Assembly: GCA_003254885.1 (NCBI GenBank)
Contig: QANT01008368.1
Coordinates: 1-64,000 of the forward strand
DNA: 64,000 bases
Source: Purshia tridentata
Taxonomy: Eukaryota > Streptophyta > Magnoliopsida > Rosales > Rosaceae
Direction: 5' to 3'
Under the pieces are notes generated by a model, which was not told the DNA's origin, did not search any database, and saw only the letters and a program-made list of their open reading frames with translations. Positions 35,361 to 45,220 of the stretch are shown in pieces (position 1 is the first letter of the stretch; each line of letters starts with the position of its first letter). A program made the position numbers and the translations under genes.

Positions 35361-37073
35361 ATGGCCATACCCTTACACAACAACTTCAATCACTGTCACA
35401 TCACAGAAAATCAGAATCAGAAATCTTTAGCTACCAAGTTGTGCCCTTGGTGGTTCTCACCAGAAACAGGAATCTACCACAGCAAACACCCCTCCATTAA
35501 CCTCCCTTCAGACCCTTTTCTTGGTGTGGTCTCATTCATTTTCTCACACCAACACAATGGGGTTTCAGCAGCTCTCACCGATTCCTCATCTGGGTCTTCA
35601 ATATCTTACTCAGAGCTGTACTCTTTTGTCAAATCCATGGCCTCTGGCCTCCACCAAATGGGCATTTCACAAGGTGATGTGGTTTTGCTCCTTTTGCCAA
35701 ATTCCATTTACTATCCCATTGTATTCTTGGGTCTTTTGTACATTGGTGCTGTTGTTACAACCATGAATCCCTTCAGCAGTGTAATAGAAATCAAGAAACA
35801 GATTGCTGATTGCAATGCATGTCTTGCTTTTACTGCACTTGAAAATGTTGATAAATTGCAAGTATTGGGTATTCCTGCAATTGGGATACCAGACAATGTA
35901 GTTCCAGATTCAAAGAGAGAAGCTTTTTCGGTTTTTTATAAGCTTATTTATAGTCAATTTGATTTGGCTTCAAGGCCAGTGATTAGGCAGCAAGACACCG
36001 CTGCGATATTGTATTCGTCAGGGACTACTGGTGTGAGCAAAGGGGTTGTGCTAACACATAGGAATTTTATATCTACGGTTGAGCTTTTTGTGCGTTTTGA
36101 GGCTTCACAATATGAGCATTCAAGTTTGAATGATGTGTATTTAGCTGTTTTGCCATTTTTTCATATATACGGGTTGTCACTTTTCGTGATGGGGTTGTTG
36201 TCTTTAGGATCTAGAATTGTTGTGATGAAGAAATTTGATGTCAATGAAATGGTTAAAGCCATTGATAGGTATAAAGTTACACACGTCCCAGCTGTTCCAC
36301 CAATACTAGCAGCATTGATAAAAACAGCAAAGGGTGTTAAGACACACAGTCTGCAGAGTTTAAAGCAGGTTTCTTCTGGAGCAGCTCCTTTGAGCAAGAA
36401 AATCATAGAGGACTTTGTTCAGACCCTTCCTCATGTTGATCTCATTCAGGGATATGGCATGACTGAGACCACAGCAGTAGGAACTCGTGGTTTCAATACT
36501 GAAAAGCTTAGGAATTATTCTTCAATAGGGCTTTTAGCTCCAAACATGCAAGCTAAAGTGGTAGATTGGAAAACTGGATCCCCTTTGCCTCCGGCCGGTA
36601 TTGGTGAGCTATGGTTACGAGGACCGGGGATCATGAAAGGTTACTTGAACAATGAAAAGGCAACTACGTCCATGATTGATGAAGACGGTTGGCTGCATAC
36701 TGGAGACATTGTGTATTTTGATGAAAGTGGATACTTAAGTTTACATGATCGGTTGAAAGAGACAATCAAATACAAGGGATTTCAAATTGCTCCTGCGGAT
36801 TTAGAAGGTGTTCTGATATCCCACCCTGAGATAGTAGATGTTGCAGTGACAGCAGCCATGGATGAAGAGTGTGGGGAGGTGCCGGTGGCATTTGTGGTTA
36901 GGGAGCATGGCAGTGAACTTTCACAGGAAGCTGTCATGGATTATGTTGCTGCACAGGTTGCTCCACACAAGAAGGTCAGGAAGGTTGTGTTTACACATTC
37001 AATACCAAAGTCTGCAGCTGGGAAAATCCTCCGAAGGGAGCTTAGGAAATATTTATTGACTTCCAGACTTTAA
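35361..37073 (+). CDS. 4CLL: 4-coumarate:CoA ligase-like acyl-activating enzyme, peroxisomal
   Basis: A 570-residue ANL-superfamily enzyme in one open exon, full length for the family (about 540-570). The ATP/AMP-binding P-loop SSGTTGVSKGVVLTH begins at residue 219 (box I), and QGYGMTET follows in the core. GELWLRG at 415-421 replaces the GEICIRG (box II) of true 4CLs. The hinge and C-terminal domain carry DGWLHTGD, KYKGFQIAPADLE and the catalytic-lysine region PKSAAGKILRREL. The last three residues, SRL, form a type 1 peroxisomal signal. Family members adenylate a carboxylic acid and form its CoA thioester. Peroxisomal relatives act on p-coumarate for ubiquinone ring synthesis (At4g19010), on jasmonate precursors or on fatty acids. 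The sequence around KYKGFQIAPADLE recalls At4g19010, but the substrate is not settled. The absence of introns is unusual. Confidence 0.93.
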   Translation: MAIPLHNNFNHCHITENQNQKSLATKLCPWWFSPETGIYHSKHPSINLPSDPFLGVVSFIFSHQHNGVSAALTDSSSGSSISYSELYSFVKSMASGLHQMGISQGDVVLLLLPNSIYYPIVFLGLLYIGAVVTTMNPFSSVIEIKKQIADCNACLAFTALENVDKLQVLGIPAIGIPDNVVPDSKREAFSVFYKLIYSQFDLASRPVIRQQDTAAILYSSGTTGVSKGVVLTHRNFISTVELFVRFEASQYEHSSLNDVYLAVLPFFHIYGLSLFVMGLLSLGSRIVVMKKFDVNEMVKAIDRYKVTHVPAVPPILAALIKTAKGVKTHSLQSLKQVSSGAAPLSKKIIEDFVQTLPHVDLIQGYGMTETTAVGTRGFNTEKLRNYSSIGLLAPNMQAKVVDWKTGSPLPPAGIGELWLRGPGIMKGYLNNEKATTSMIDEDGWLHTGDIVYFDESGYLSLHDRLKETIKYKGFQIAPADLEGVLISHPEIVDVAVTAAMDEECGEVPVAFVVREHGSELSQEAVMDYVAAQVAPHKKVRKVVFTHSIPKSAAGKILRRELRKYLLTSRL

Positions 37074-39268
37074 AAGACAAGTACATTTTTTTTGGAAACA
37101 TAACAAAACAGAAATGAAATAATAGTTTTGATATTTGGATGTGTTTGGTGTGTGGTGTGTGGTGTGTGATGAGTGATGATGACGGAGATATTATATATTC
37201 AAATTTAAGGGACTAGGAAGATTGGAAATGTACTTCTTGATAGCACTTAGAAAACTTCTAAGTGGGAGTAGACCCAAATTTTTTTTTTTTTTGGAACTGA
37301 TCATTTCTGTTGTATGTCACATCTTTCTTTCATGTTGATTACTTGAAGGTCTATACAAAGACCAACTGATACATGATCCCTGTGCACTAAGCACTAGATA
37401 CATGTAGGATTCTCATGAACTTTCAATTTCCATCGTCTTTTCCCATTCATGAAGCTTGCCCTGTTTTTCAACCTATGCAGATATTAACAAGAAGGTTACA
37501 AATTTCGACAACACAACACAGACGAACAAATAAAACAAGCACATTGCTTCAACCACTCCACATTACTTGGCATCATCCTACATGCACGCTTTCACTAAGA
37601 GAAGAAACCATACTCTTCAACATACGCTTTAGTTTTTTTCTCTTTAAATCTCTTTTACACTCATCACTTTAAGGAAAACTAAGCCTCCTGATACAGACTG
37701 CATACTCTCTCAAAGATTGAGCTTCACCTCTATGGTGATGCAAAAATGATAGGGAGAAAAGTGTGAAGGAGAGACTCGTAAGTAGGAGAGATAATAGAGC
37801 AGACCATTTGTATGAGGAAAAAAACAGCTGCAAGGACACAAATAAATGCCTATGTTTCCACAATTTCATACTCAACAAGCAACGCCACATCGTTTGGGGT
37901 TTTCACGAAACCATACATAACAACATAGACATTTTTGTAATTATCCATTCCCAAAATAGCATTTTTCATAAAGGGAAACGAGATTTCAGGTTGTAAGCAC
38001 TAAGCACCAAGTCAGAACTCAATATTAATTTTGGAATTTCAAGAATTCCATCTCAGTGAATTGTATGTCAAATAAGTTTTTGGTTGATCCCATCTTAAAC
38101 TTGACTCCAGCTTGGTGTGGCTCTGTCATGCTAAGTATGATTTATCATCCATATTTTGTTAAATATGCAGTCATTTTTATTTTTCAATTCACCGAAACAA
38201 AACCTTAATAAGACTATAAACGCTAAATCCTAAACCATAGACCTTAATGATGAAGGCGACATAGAGTAGAATGATTCTTACTTATTGAACATTGCTAAAC
38301 TCAATCATTTCTGCATAACACTTGTAGTCTTGCTCTGTGCTCTTTCATGGCTTTTGAGGCCTTCTTAAAGACACTTAGAGCATCTCCAATATAACCGAAA
38401 ATAGGGGTGCCAAAGCCATAAAAATGGCATTGCTCACTTAAAGTGACTCTCCAATCCAGCCGTAAGTTAGAAGTGCCAAAGCACCAGTTGCCAAATATCC
38501 CATCAACTTTGCCTTTTGGCAAAAGCTTTTGCTTTTTGGCATGTTGACGCGTGAGTGCAGAACACCGAATCTCATAAAAAGCATTTGCTTTATATTTACG
38601 GTTCTTGTATAATGAATGTAGAAATGTGCAGCCAGCCTTCCACTGTTCCAGATTTCCACTTTAAATTTTTTTTTTTTTGGCCAAGATGGTGCACTTGGAA
38701 ACTTAATTCTACAATGTAAGCGGAATTACAGTAATCCTTAAATTTAATTTATATGGTTAGAATTTAAATAAGTAAACACAAGAAAATCAGAGAATTCAAA
38801 TCCGCATCCAATTGGAAATGTCATTGTTGTGTGCCATTACCATTGGAGTGCATATTCTGAGAGCACCACCATCATCACCTATTTCAAAATATGCCACATG
38901 TTTTATAAATTAACTATGTGAGAGTTTATAATTAAACAATAAAGGTTCAACAAATACTTTATTTACCATATTTTTATATCATTTTATATATCATTATTTT
39001 ACTAGACATGATTCTTTTTTTTATTTTTGAATTTTTATTTCTTAGTATCCAATGTAAGAATGTTATAAAAATTGTCACGTAATGAGATATGAAATTATGA
39101 TATAAAAATGTGATAAGTATGATATTATTGAGAATAATACAACATTTTAGGAGGATAAATAGTAATTTTTTTATTGTTTAATTATATCTCTCACATAGTT
39201 AACTATGGTTAATTTATAAACCAAGTAACATCTTTCGATATAGGTAGTGATATGGTTAATTATATCAC
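37074..39268. other. Intergenic, no supported gene
   Basis: The first few hundred bases are the 3' end and flank of the 4CL-like gene. A T(13) run lies near 37278. A minus-strand frame at 37669-37890 is hydrophobic (SALLSLLLTSLSFTLFSLSF) but has no recognised family or splice context. A TTAGAGCATCTCCAATAT motif at about 38377 resembles the left end of a Harbinger-like element. A matching right end was not identified with confidence. Confidence 0.35.
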
Positions 39269-39419
39269 TAGGTATGGCAACGGGGCGGGGCGGGGGCGGG
39301 GCAGCCCCGGATTTTTTTTTTATCCCCGAACCTACCCCATTCCCCGTTTATTTAAATTGGGATTCCCCGTCCTCGTCCCCACCAGGGAATACCATCCCCA
39401 AACCTGCCCCCATCCCCGC

Positions 39420-39840
39420 CCGGAGGGCAGTGAGCGAGAGGCAGAGTGGGGCTGAGCCACAGACGGAGGCGAGTTGCGAAGTGCAAGCAGAGCAGCGGCG
39501 AAGTAAGAGAGGCGAACAGAGGCGAGTCGCGACGCGACTGAGGGACGGAAGGAGGCGACGCGACTCGTGACGGAGGCCGACTAATTGTGTGAGAGAGAGA
39601 GAGACTGGTGCGCGACTGCCTGGGTGAGGAGGTTTTACGACTGATGCGCGGCTGACTGCGAGCTGCGAGCAGAGCAGCGGCGAAGTGAGAGAGAGAGAGA
39701 GAGAGAGATAGAAAGATAGAGAGACTGATTGGGTGGGTGTGGGTGACTGGGTCTGGACTGGAGAGTGGAGGCGCAGCGCAAGCAGGCGGCGCGGCTGGGT
39801 TCGTGAATCGTGACAGACAAAGTGAGGAGGACTGACTGAA
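39420..39840. other. CpG- and GA-rich block
   Basis: Very rich in GCGAC, GGCGA and GAGAGA, in sharp contrast to the AT-rich surroundings. GCAGAGCAGCGGCGAAGT occurs twice, near 39486 and 39668, with (GA)n after the second. Overlapping frames on both strands come from this composition and are not supported as genes. Confidence 0.6.
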
Positions 39841-40030
39841 TGAGATTGAGGAGGGTTTTCTTCAGATCTTCTAATTTACTCGTTCAGTTAGTTTTAGGTT
39901 TTTTTTTTTTTTCATATACATTTGGGTATTGAAAAAATAATAATAATAATAATATAACTATTATTATATTTATATGATTAAGCAACTAGCAAGTACCAAC
40001 TAATTTATAAGTTTATAACCTAATTAATTT

Positions 40031-40371
40031 AGGGTATTTATATAATTTAAATACTAACTTTATATAAAGTATGGTACCAGGGTTTAGACTTTAGTGTATT
40101 TAATATAATTTAAATACTAACTTTATATAGGGTATGGTACTAGGGTTTAGGGTATTTACTATAATTTAAATACTAACTTTATAGAGGTTTTGTTTGGGGT
40201 TTAGGGTATTTATTATAATTTAAATACTAACTTTATATAAGGTATGGTACTAGGGCTTAGGGTATTTACTATAATTTAAACACTAACTTTATAAAGGTTT
40301 TGTTTGGGGTTTAGGGTATTTACGATGATTTAAATACTAACTTTATATAAGATATGGTACTATGGTATATG
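40031..40371. repeat. Tandem array, about 55-bp unit, six copies
   Basis: Each unit contains GGGTATTTACTATAATTTAA followed by ATACTAACTTTATA and then either TAAGGTATGGTACTAGGG or GAGGTTTTGTTTGGGG. The two unit types are interspersed, so the array probably grew by a higher-order unit. Confidence 0.75.
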
Positions 40372-40379
40372 GTATGTGG

Positions 40380-40595
40380 TATAGGGTATAGCGTTTGGGG
40401 CATAGGGTTTAGGGTATAGGATATGGGGTTTGGGGTTTGAAGTTTGGGGTTTAGTGTTTAGGGTATAGGGTATATGGTATGGGTAAGTTTAGGGTTTAGG
40501 GTTTGAATTTTGGGGTTTGGGTGTTTAGGGTTTAGGGTTTAAGGTTTGAATTTTGGAGTTTGGAGTTCGGGGTTTGGAGTTTGGGATTTTGGGGT
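40380..40595. repeat. Degenerate TTTAGGG (telomere-like) tract
   Basis: GGGTTTAGGG, TTTAGGGTATAGGG and AGGGTTTAGGGTTTGAA recur with GGTTTGGGG variants. The plant telomere unit is TTTAGGG. Perfect adjacent units are few (no more than two in a row), so this is low-complexity G/T sequence rather than a clean interstitial telomere. Confidence 0.6.
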
Positions 40596-40603
40596 ATGTA
40601 TAA

Positions 40604-40626
40604 ATATATATATATATATATATATA
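40604..40626. repeat. (TA)n microsatellite
   Basis: An uninterrupted TA run of about 22 bp. It is followed at 40650-40730 by a tRNA-like stretch (GAGTTTGAACCTC as a B-box) that may be a SINE remnant with an A-rich tail near 40755. Confidence 0.8.
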
Positions 40627-41249
40627 AGCAAAATAAATCAAAAGAATCAACCGTTGTGTTGATTAGGCATTTGTTGGTGGCCTTTGAAGTCCTGAGTTTG
40701 AACCTCAAGGAGCTCACATTCTCCTTTCAACATTACTAACAAATTTTGGCATTAAAAAAAAATGTAAACAAATTAAATGTATATATAATAATTAATAAAA
40801 TTAATATATTAATGTAATAAATATATATAATCGAGGCGAGTCTAGGGTCGGGGGATCCCATAGCATCCCTGCCCCGTTTAAATCCCTGAACCCGGCCCCG
40901 CCTTCGAATATGATCCCCATTAGGGTTTTAATCGGATCGGGTTCCCACGGGTCATTTAAGTGTGGCACCTAGCTAGGCATTTAGCATTAAAGATGCTCTT
41001 TCATAGTCGATTAGAAACCCTGTTTTGATACGACACCAATAGGAAAGGTCATAAAAGCTGTCCAACTTCTCTCCATCGAAGTTAATCGTTATTAACGGGG
41101 TGTACAAGTTTTCTTGGTTATTTGGAGCAGCTTGAGCCTTGATTTCTTCCTCCCATTTTCTGCAATGTGTTGTTGTGGTTGTAATAAATGACGATGATGC
41201 CAATAATGACAATGATGGGAGCCTATATGTAATTAAGACCTGAGTATAA

Positions 41250-41646
41250 TTAATTGAGGAATGCTATGTGCCTTTTCTTTGTGCCTTCTCTCTTCTTTTA
41301 TTCATTTGACAATTTAATCTCACGATCGGAACCGTTCAATATCAAGATTATCATTTATAGAACAACTCTGCAAAAAATTATCCAAATCAGAAATCGTTTA
41401 GTCATCTAACTATTATCAAATAAATAGATAGTTTTGGTAATAGTTAAATTCACCGTTAATTATTTGATAATAGTTAGATGACTAAACGATTTTTGATTTG
41501 GATAATTTTTTGCAGAGTTGATCTATAAATAACGATCTTGATATTGAACGGCTCCGATCATGAAATTAGATTGTCAAATGAACAAAAGAAGAGAGAAGGC
41601 ACAAGGAGAAGGCACAAAGAGAAGGTACATAACATTTCCCTAATTA
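41250..41646. mobile_element. Near-perfect foldback element (hairpin), 397 bp
   Basis: The left arm (41250-41423) and the right arm (41460-41646) are inverted copies with few mismatches around a 36-bp loop. Paired motifs include CTATTATCAAATAA/TTATTTGATAATAG, CATCTAACTATTATC/GATAATAGTTAGATG and GCAAAAAATTATCCAAATC with its inverse. The outer arms carry GTGCCTTCTCTCTTCTTTT and its inverse. There is no coding capacity. It shares core motifs with the hairpins at 27962-28213 and 28850-29046 but is much better preserved, so it is younger. Confidence 0.85.
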
Positions 41647-43877
41647 GAAATCAGATTAACTCAATTTAATAAACTTCTTTATTATTTTGACGAATATATA
41701 AGTATGTGCAAGAAAATCAACACTTTTTGTCTTTTTTTTGTTTCAGTCCTTGGCTCATTGTTGTTGTACTCGTCTCTCCTTGCTTTTGAATCTCAGCCCC
41801 TTCCAAGAGCTAAGATATTGTTATTGCTTTTGGCCTTGTCACAGCCGATCTCTTGAAGCCATTGAAGAAGCTGAAGAGGCCATCATCAGCCTTCATTTTA
41901 TGATTTATATATCTCAGCCCTTGGAATTTCAGGATGAGCCGGCTTTTTTCAATGAGAAATATATTTGTATCATCTCCACTGATCATCTTATGTATTATCT
42001 CATGTGGGTTTCCACAGTTGAGTCTCACATTTAAGTATTAAAAAGATAGTACACTAAAGTTGGGTCCATCAATACAAGCAAAAAAATTAAAAAAGTAGTA
42101 ACATATACTGAATTGCAAACTCAACCACACTCGACCAAGGTCTAGTGCTTTTGTTGTAAGAAATTGTATTTTTTAATTGTTAAAATATCTCTAAATTAAC
42201 GATGGCTAGCTGTACACTATGGCATTGTTATGGGATATATGAATGAAAACAAAATACAGACGCACAGTCTTGCTGTTCAAATCTCACTTTGAACTTCACT
42301 CCAGGCTGGTGCAGCTTTGCAGAACTATATATATTTTGTCAATTAATTGTTTTTGTCACTTTCTCCAGGTGTATATATGAAATGCTGTACTAAACTTTGA
42401 ATGGAGATTTGTTCTACTTCTAGCTCTGTTTTTGTTGTATTTAAGAAGAATAATTTTCCAGATATCTAATCATTTAGGCTTAACTCTAAGGACTCACCAT
42501 GATCGTCACACTAATCTTGCCTTTACAATAAATGAAGCAAAGTGAAAGTTGTATTTCATATTTGTCAAATGCATTCATTATTAGAACACGAAATGAAACA
42601 TGAGGAATTTTCAGACTACTTGTTTACCAATTTACGTGTGCCTCTATGCAATTATTTTCAAATATTTATAGTATTAGTCTCCAACATTATCCAATTTCGA
42701 ACTATTGATTATTGGTGGCATAAAATAAGAAACAATAAGTGAAAAACAAAGGGCTCTAGCCTCTATCTCAAATCAAATGTCTGTTTTAAGTTATCCATCC
42801 ACGTTGGTTGTCGAACCTTTCCTCATCCACCGTAGAGGGGACCCATTGAAGGCCACCGTCCCTTTTTTCTTTGCCAGACGTAATTTTCAACCCTTATCCA
42901 CATATCCCAAAAACAACCAGTCAAACCCTCTTCTCAACTCTGTTTGCATGTAAATATATATTAAGATGACAAAATTTTCCATGGACTTGTATCCTCAATT
43001 TCTCACCAAGTCCCGACACATTGGGACAGTTATCAAAGATAACACTTCTAGTGACTCATATGTACTCATTTTGATGTGATATATATATATTCTTTTACCA
43101 TTATGTTCTATCTTTCAAGCTTTGATTTGATTTTCTTTTTGAATTTAACCATTTTGTTTTGTCATTTATTGTCCTTATAATGTAAATAGTGTATTTTATA
43201 TAATAATATATCATGTATTGAGTTGTTCTCTTTAGTGGATATACATAGTGCATCCGTAGCGCATCGAGTAATTAGTAGTGAATTTTTTTTTTTCGGCTGT
43301 GACCAATCAACACATGGTTTGTTGTCAAAATCGTAAAGTTAAAAACTTAATATTAAATTCTTACGAAGTGTTCTACATTATACTAGAGTAAAACTATTAA
43401 GCAATGAAGACAAAAACGATGATGAATAAAAAACAAACGATTGCCCATCTTGAAAACATAATGCTTAAGGCTAAGTATCTCGATTGATCACTCAACATTT
43501 GATACTCGTGAAAAAGACAATTATAATAACATAACTTTCATTATGTATTAGAGTTGTTTTGTTTTCATTTTAATACAAAAAGTATGTTTTATAAGAAAGG
43601 TATCCGGTTTCATTTGAATACCGTTAAACGATGTTGGAAATCATAAACAAACAATCTCGGTTTTGATAAAATAATATCTAATTCTCAACATTTCCGTTGC
43701 ATGACCATCTTTTTTGTTTTAATTACTTATGAGCGTTAAATTATGACGTTATCCTTAATTTAGTTTAGAATATAGAAATGTAATGTATGGTATAAAAATG
43801 GGGTGTATGGTGTAAAATTAGGGTGCATGGTATATAAATAAGGTTTTGAGTTTAGAAATGCTGACATCCATTTCCAA
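41647..43877. other. Intergenic, no supported gene
   Basis: An open frame at 41738-42034 has no recognised relative and a frame-shadow partner on the other strand. A short stretch near 42285-42325 (ACTTCACTCCAGGCTGGTGC) resembles one near 38100 (ACTTGACTCCAGCTTGGTGT), perhaps diverged copies of one sequence. Nothing else was recognised. Confidence 0.35.
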
Positions 43878-44771
43878 TAGGGGTGGACGTAATAATTGGA
43901 AAACCAAGAACCAAACCAAACCATGTGAAAAAAAGAGAGAAAAACATAGAGTTGACCAAAATTGGTAAATACCGTGAAATAACTAGACTGGATCGAATTT
44001 TTTCGATTCTAGTTCTAGTTTCACCCACATTTTAACCAACCCAAACCAGACTAAACCGAATCGACCTAATTATATAATATATATATTAAAATACCACGTG
44101 TTTTTTTTACTAGCAATTCTATTCTTGTGGAATAAAAACAGCTACACCTAATCCCCTTGTAAGTTAAGGGTTTCGATCAAGCCTCGGCCACTACTCTCCA
44201 CTCTCCACTCTTACTCATCTTTCACTCTCATCTCTCACTCTCAATCTCTTAACTCTCACCTCTAACCCATCAGCCTGACAACCTCCTTCTCACTTTCTCA
44301 TCTCTCACTTCAATCTCTCACTCTCTCATATATGAAATTAGTGAAATTTATTGATTTGTGAAATGTTTTATTTAGGGTTTACTAGTTAGGGTTCAAATTA
44401 AGGTATAATAACTTGTGCAATTTTATTTACTAATTTTTAGGGTTTGATTTGGGAATTCATAGGTTGGGATTTAATTAGTGAAATATTTGTGAAATTTATT
44501 TAAGGATGTATCGATTTAGGGTTCGATTTAGGGATTTAGGGATTAGGATTCAAATTAGCGTTTTTCTGTCCACTTGAAATTCTAGACTTCAATTCAAGCC
44601 CATCACTGAATAGTGTAACCGAATTAAAATTGAAATGGGTTAAAGGCCGGATTGGTTTAGTTTTCTTGGTTGTTTCACGGTGTTTAGCACCAAACTAGAC
44701 TAAATTGCTATTCCGACTTGCCTTATGATTTTAGGAGTAAATCGGGTGAAATCAGACCATGCCCACCCTTA
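43878..44771. mobile_element. hAT-like element, copy 4
   Basis: The left end TAGGGGTGGACGT and the right end TGCCCACCCTTA are imperfect inverted termini, close to those of copy 2. The interior has a CT-rich tract (44195-44330, CACTCTCATCTCTCACTCTC) followed by GGGTTTACTAGTTAGGG- and TTTAGGGTTCGATTTAGGG-type sequence. This order (pyrimidine tract, then TTTAGGG-like) mirrors copy 3. No transposase frame was seen. Confidence 0.55.
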
Positions 44772-44862
44772 ATTTGTAGATCATTTTTCATGATGTCCTT
44801 GTGTTGTTTTGTTTTCATTTTAATACAAAAAAGTATCGGAGTGGTCTACCCTTATCCCGCAG

Positions 44863-44917
44863 TATAGAGATGATAATGACAAACCTGACTCCGTCCCCGC
44901 TGGTTGCCATCCCTATA
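44863..44917. mobile_element. Very short hAT-like deletion derivative
   Basis: TATAGAGATGATAATGACAA at the left and GGTTGCCATCCCTATA at the right are inverted ends of the TAGGGATGGCAA type, enclosing only a few bases plus CCGTCCCCGC. This looks like two element ends with the interior deleted. Confidence 0.4.
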
Positions 44918-45084
44918 AACCAACCAACAGAGCCACACCACTCGAGCCGGTCAATTTTGATTGGGTTTTAAAACAGGCGCAAAAGGTAGACCACTTGGCC
45001 CTTTCTATGTGCGGGGGTTGACAACCGTTGATCCCTCTCGGACCTCTCATCGCGCGTGGCAGCCGTTGATTATCTCTGTTTTTT

Positions 45085-45092
45085 TATAAATA
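45085..45092 (+). promoter_or_regulatory. TATA box of the KFB gene
   Basis: TATAAATA lies 129 bp upstream of the chosen start codon, predicting transcription start near 45115-45120 and a leader of about 100 bases. An open frame that begins upstream at 45056 would start before the TATA box, which argues against that start. Confidence 0.65.
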
Positions 45093-45220
45093 CCCAACAC
45101 AAATCGAAAAATTTCACACTCCAAAGTTCCCAAGTACCACCGCCCAAAAAAAAAAAGTTCCAACTTCCAAAGTACCCAAATACATACAATATCCAAACTC
45201 CCCCAAAAAGAAAAAAAGAA

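Larger units (their letters stand above)
39269..40972. mobile_element. hAT-like element, copy 3, with CpG-rich and telomere-like interior
   Basis: The left end TAGGTATGGCAACGGGGCGG matches the copy 1 end type. The proposed right end GTGTGGCACCTAG is diverged. G/C-rich tracts sit at both flanks (39282-39310; CCCTGCCCCG and CCCGGCCCCG near 40870-40900). Inside, in order: a CpG- and GA-rich block (39420-39840), a tandem array of about 55-bp units (40031-40371), a degenerate TTTAGGG zone (40380-40595) and a (TA)n run (40604-40626). No transposase frame was seen. The right boundary is uncertain. Confidence 0.5.

Noticed and set aside
37669-37890. Small hydrophobic protein on the minus strand
   Set aside because: Leu/Ser-rich composition comes from CT-rich sequence. 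There is no recognised family, promoter or splice context.
39247-39570. 107-residue plus-strand frame and the overlapping minus-strand frames
   Set aside because: They are produced by CpG- and G-rich sequence of a hAT-like element end. No domain is present and frames are open on both strands.
40380-40595. Interstitial telomere
   Set aside because: TTTAGGG units are scattered and degenerate, with no run of several perfect repeats, and the same texture occurs in related transposon-like copies.
41738-42034. 98-residue open frame
   Set aside because: No recognised family, an equally open opposite-strand frame, and no splice or promoter support.
45056-45220. Upstream in-frame ATG extending the KFB protein by 55 residues
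   Set aside because: The extension starts before the TATA box, is Lys/Pro/Asn-rich from leader sequence, and precedes the family's normal start just before the F-box.
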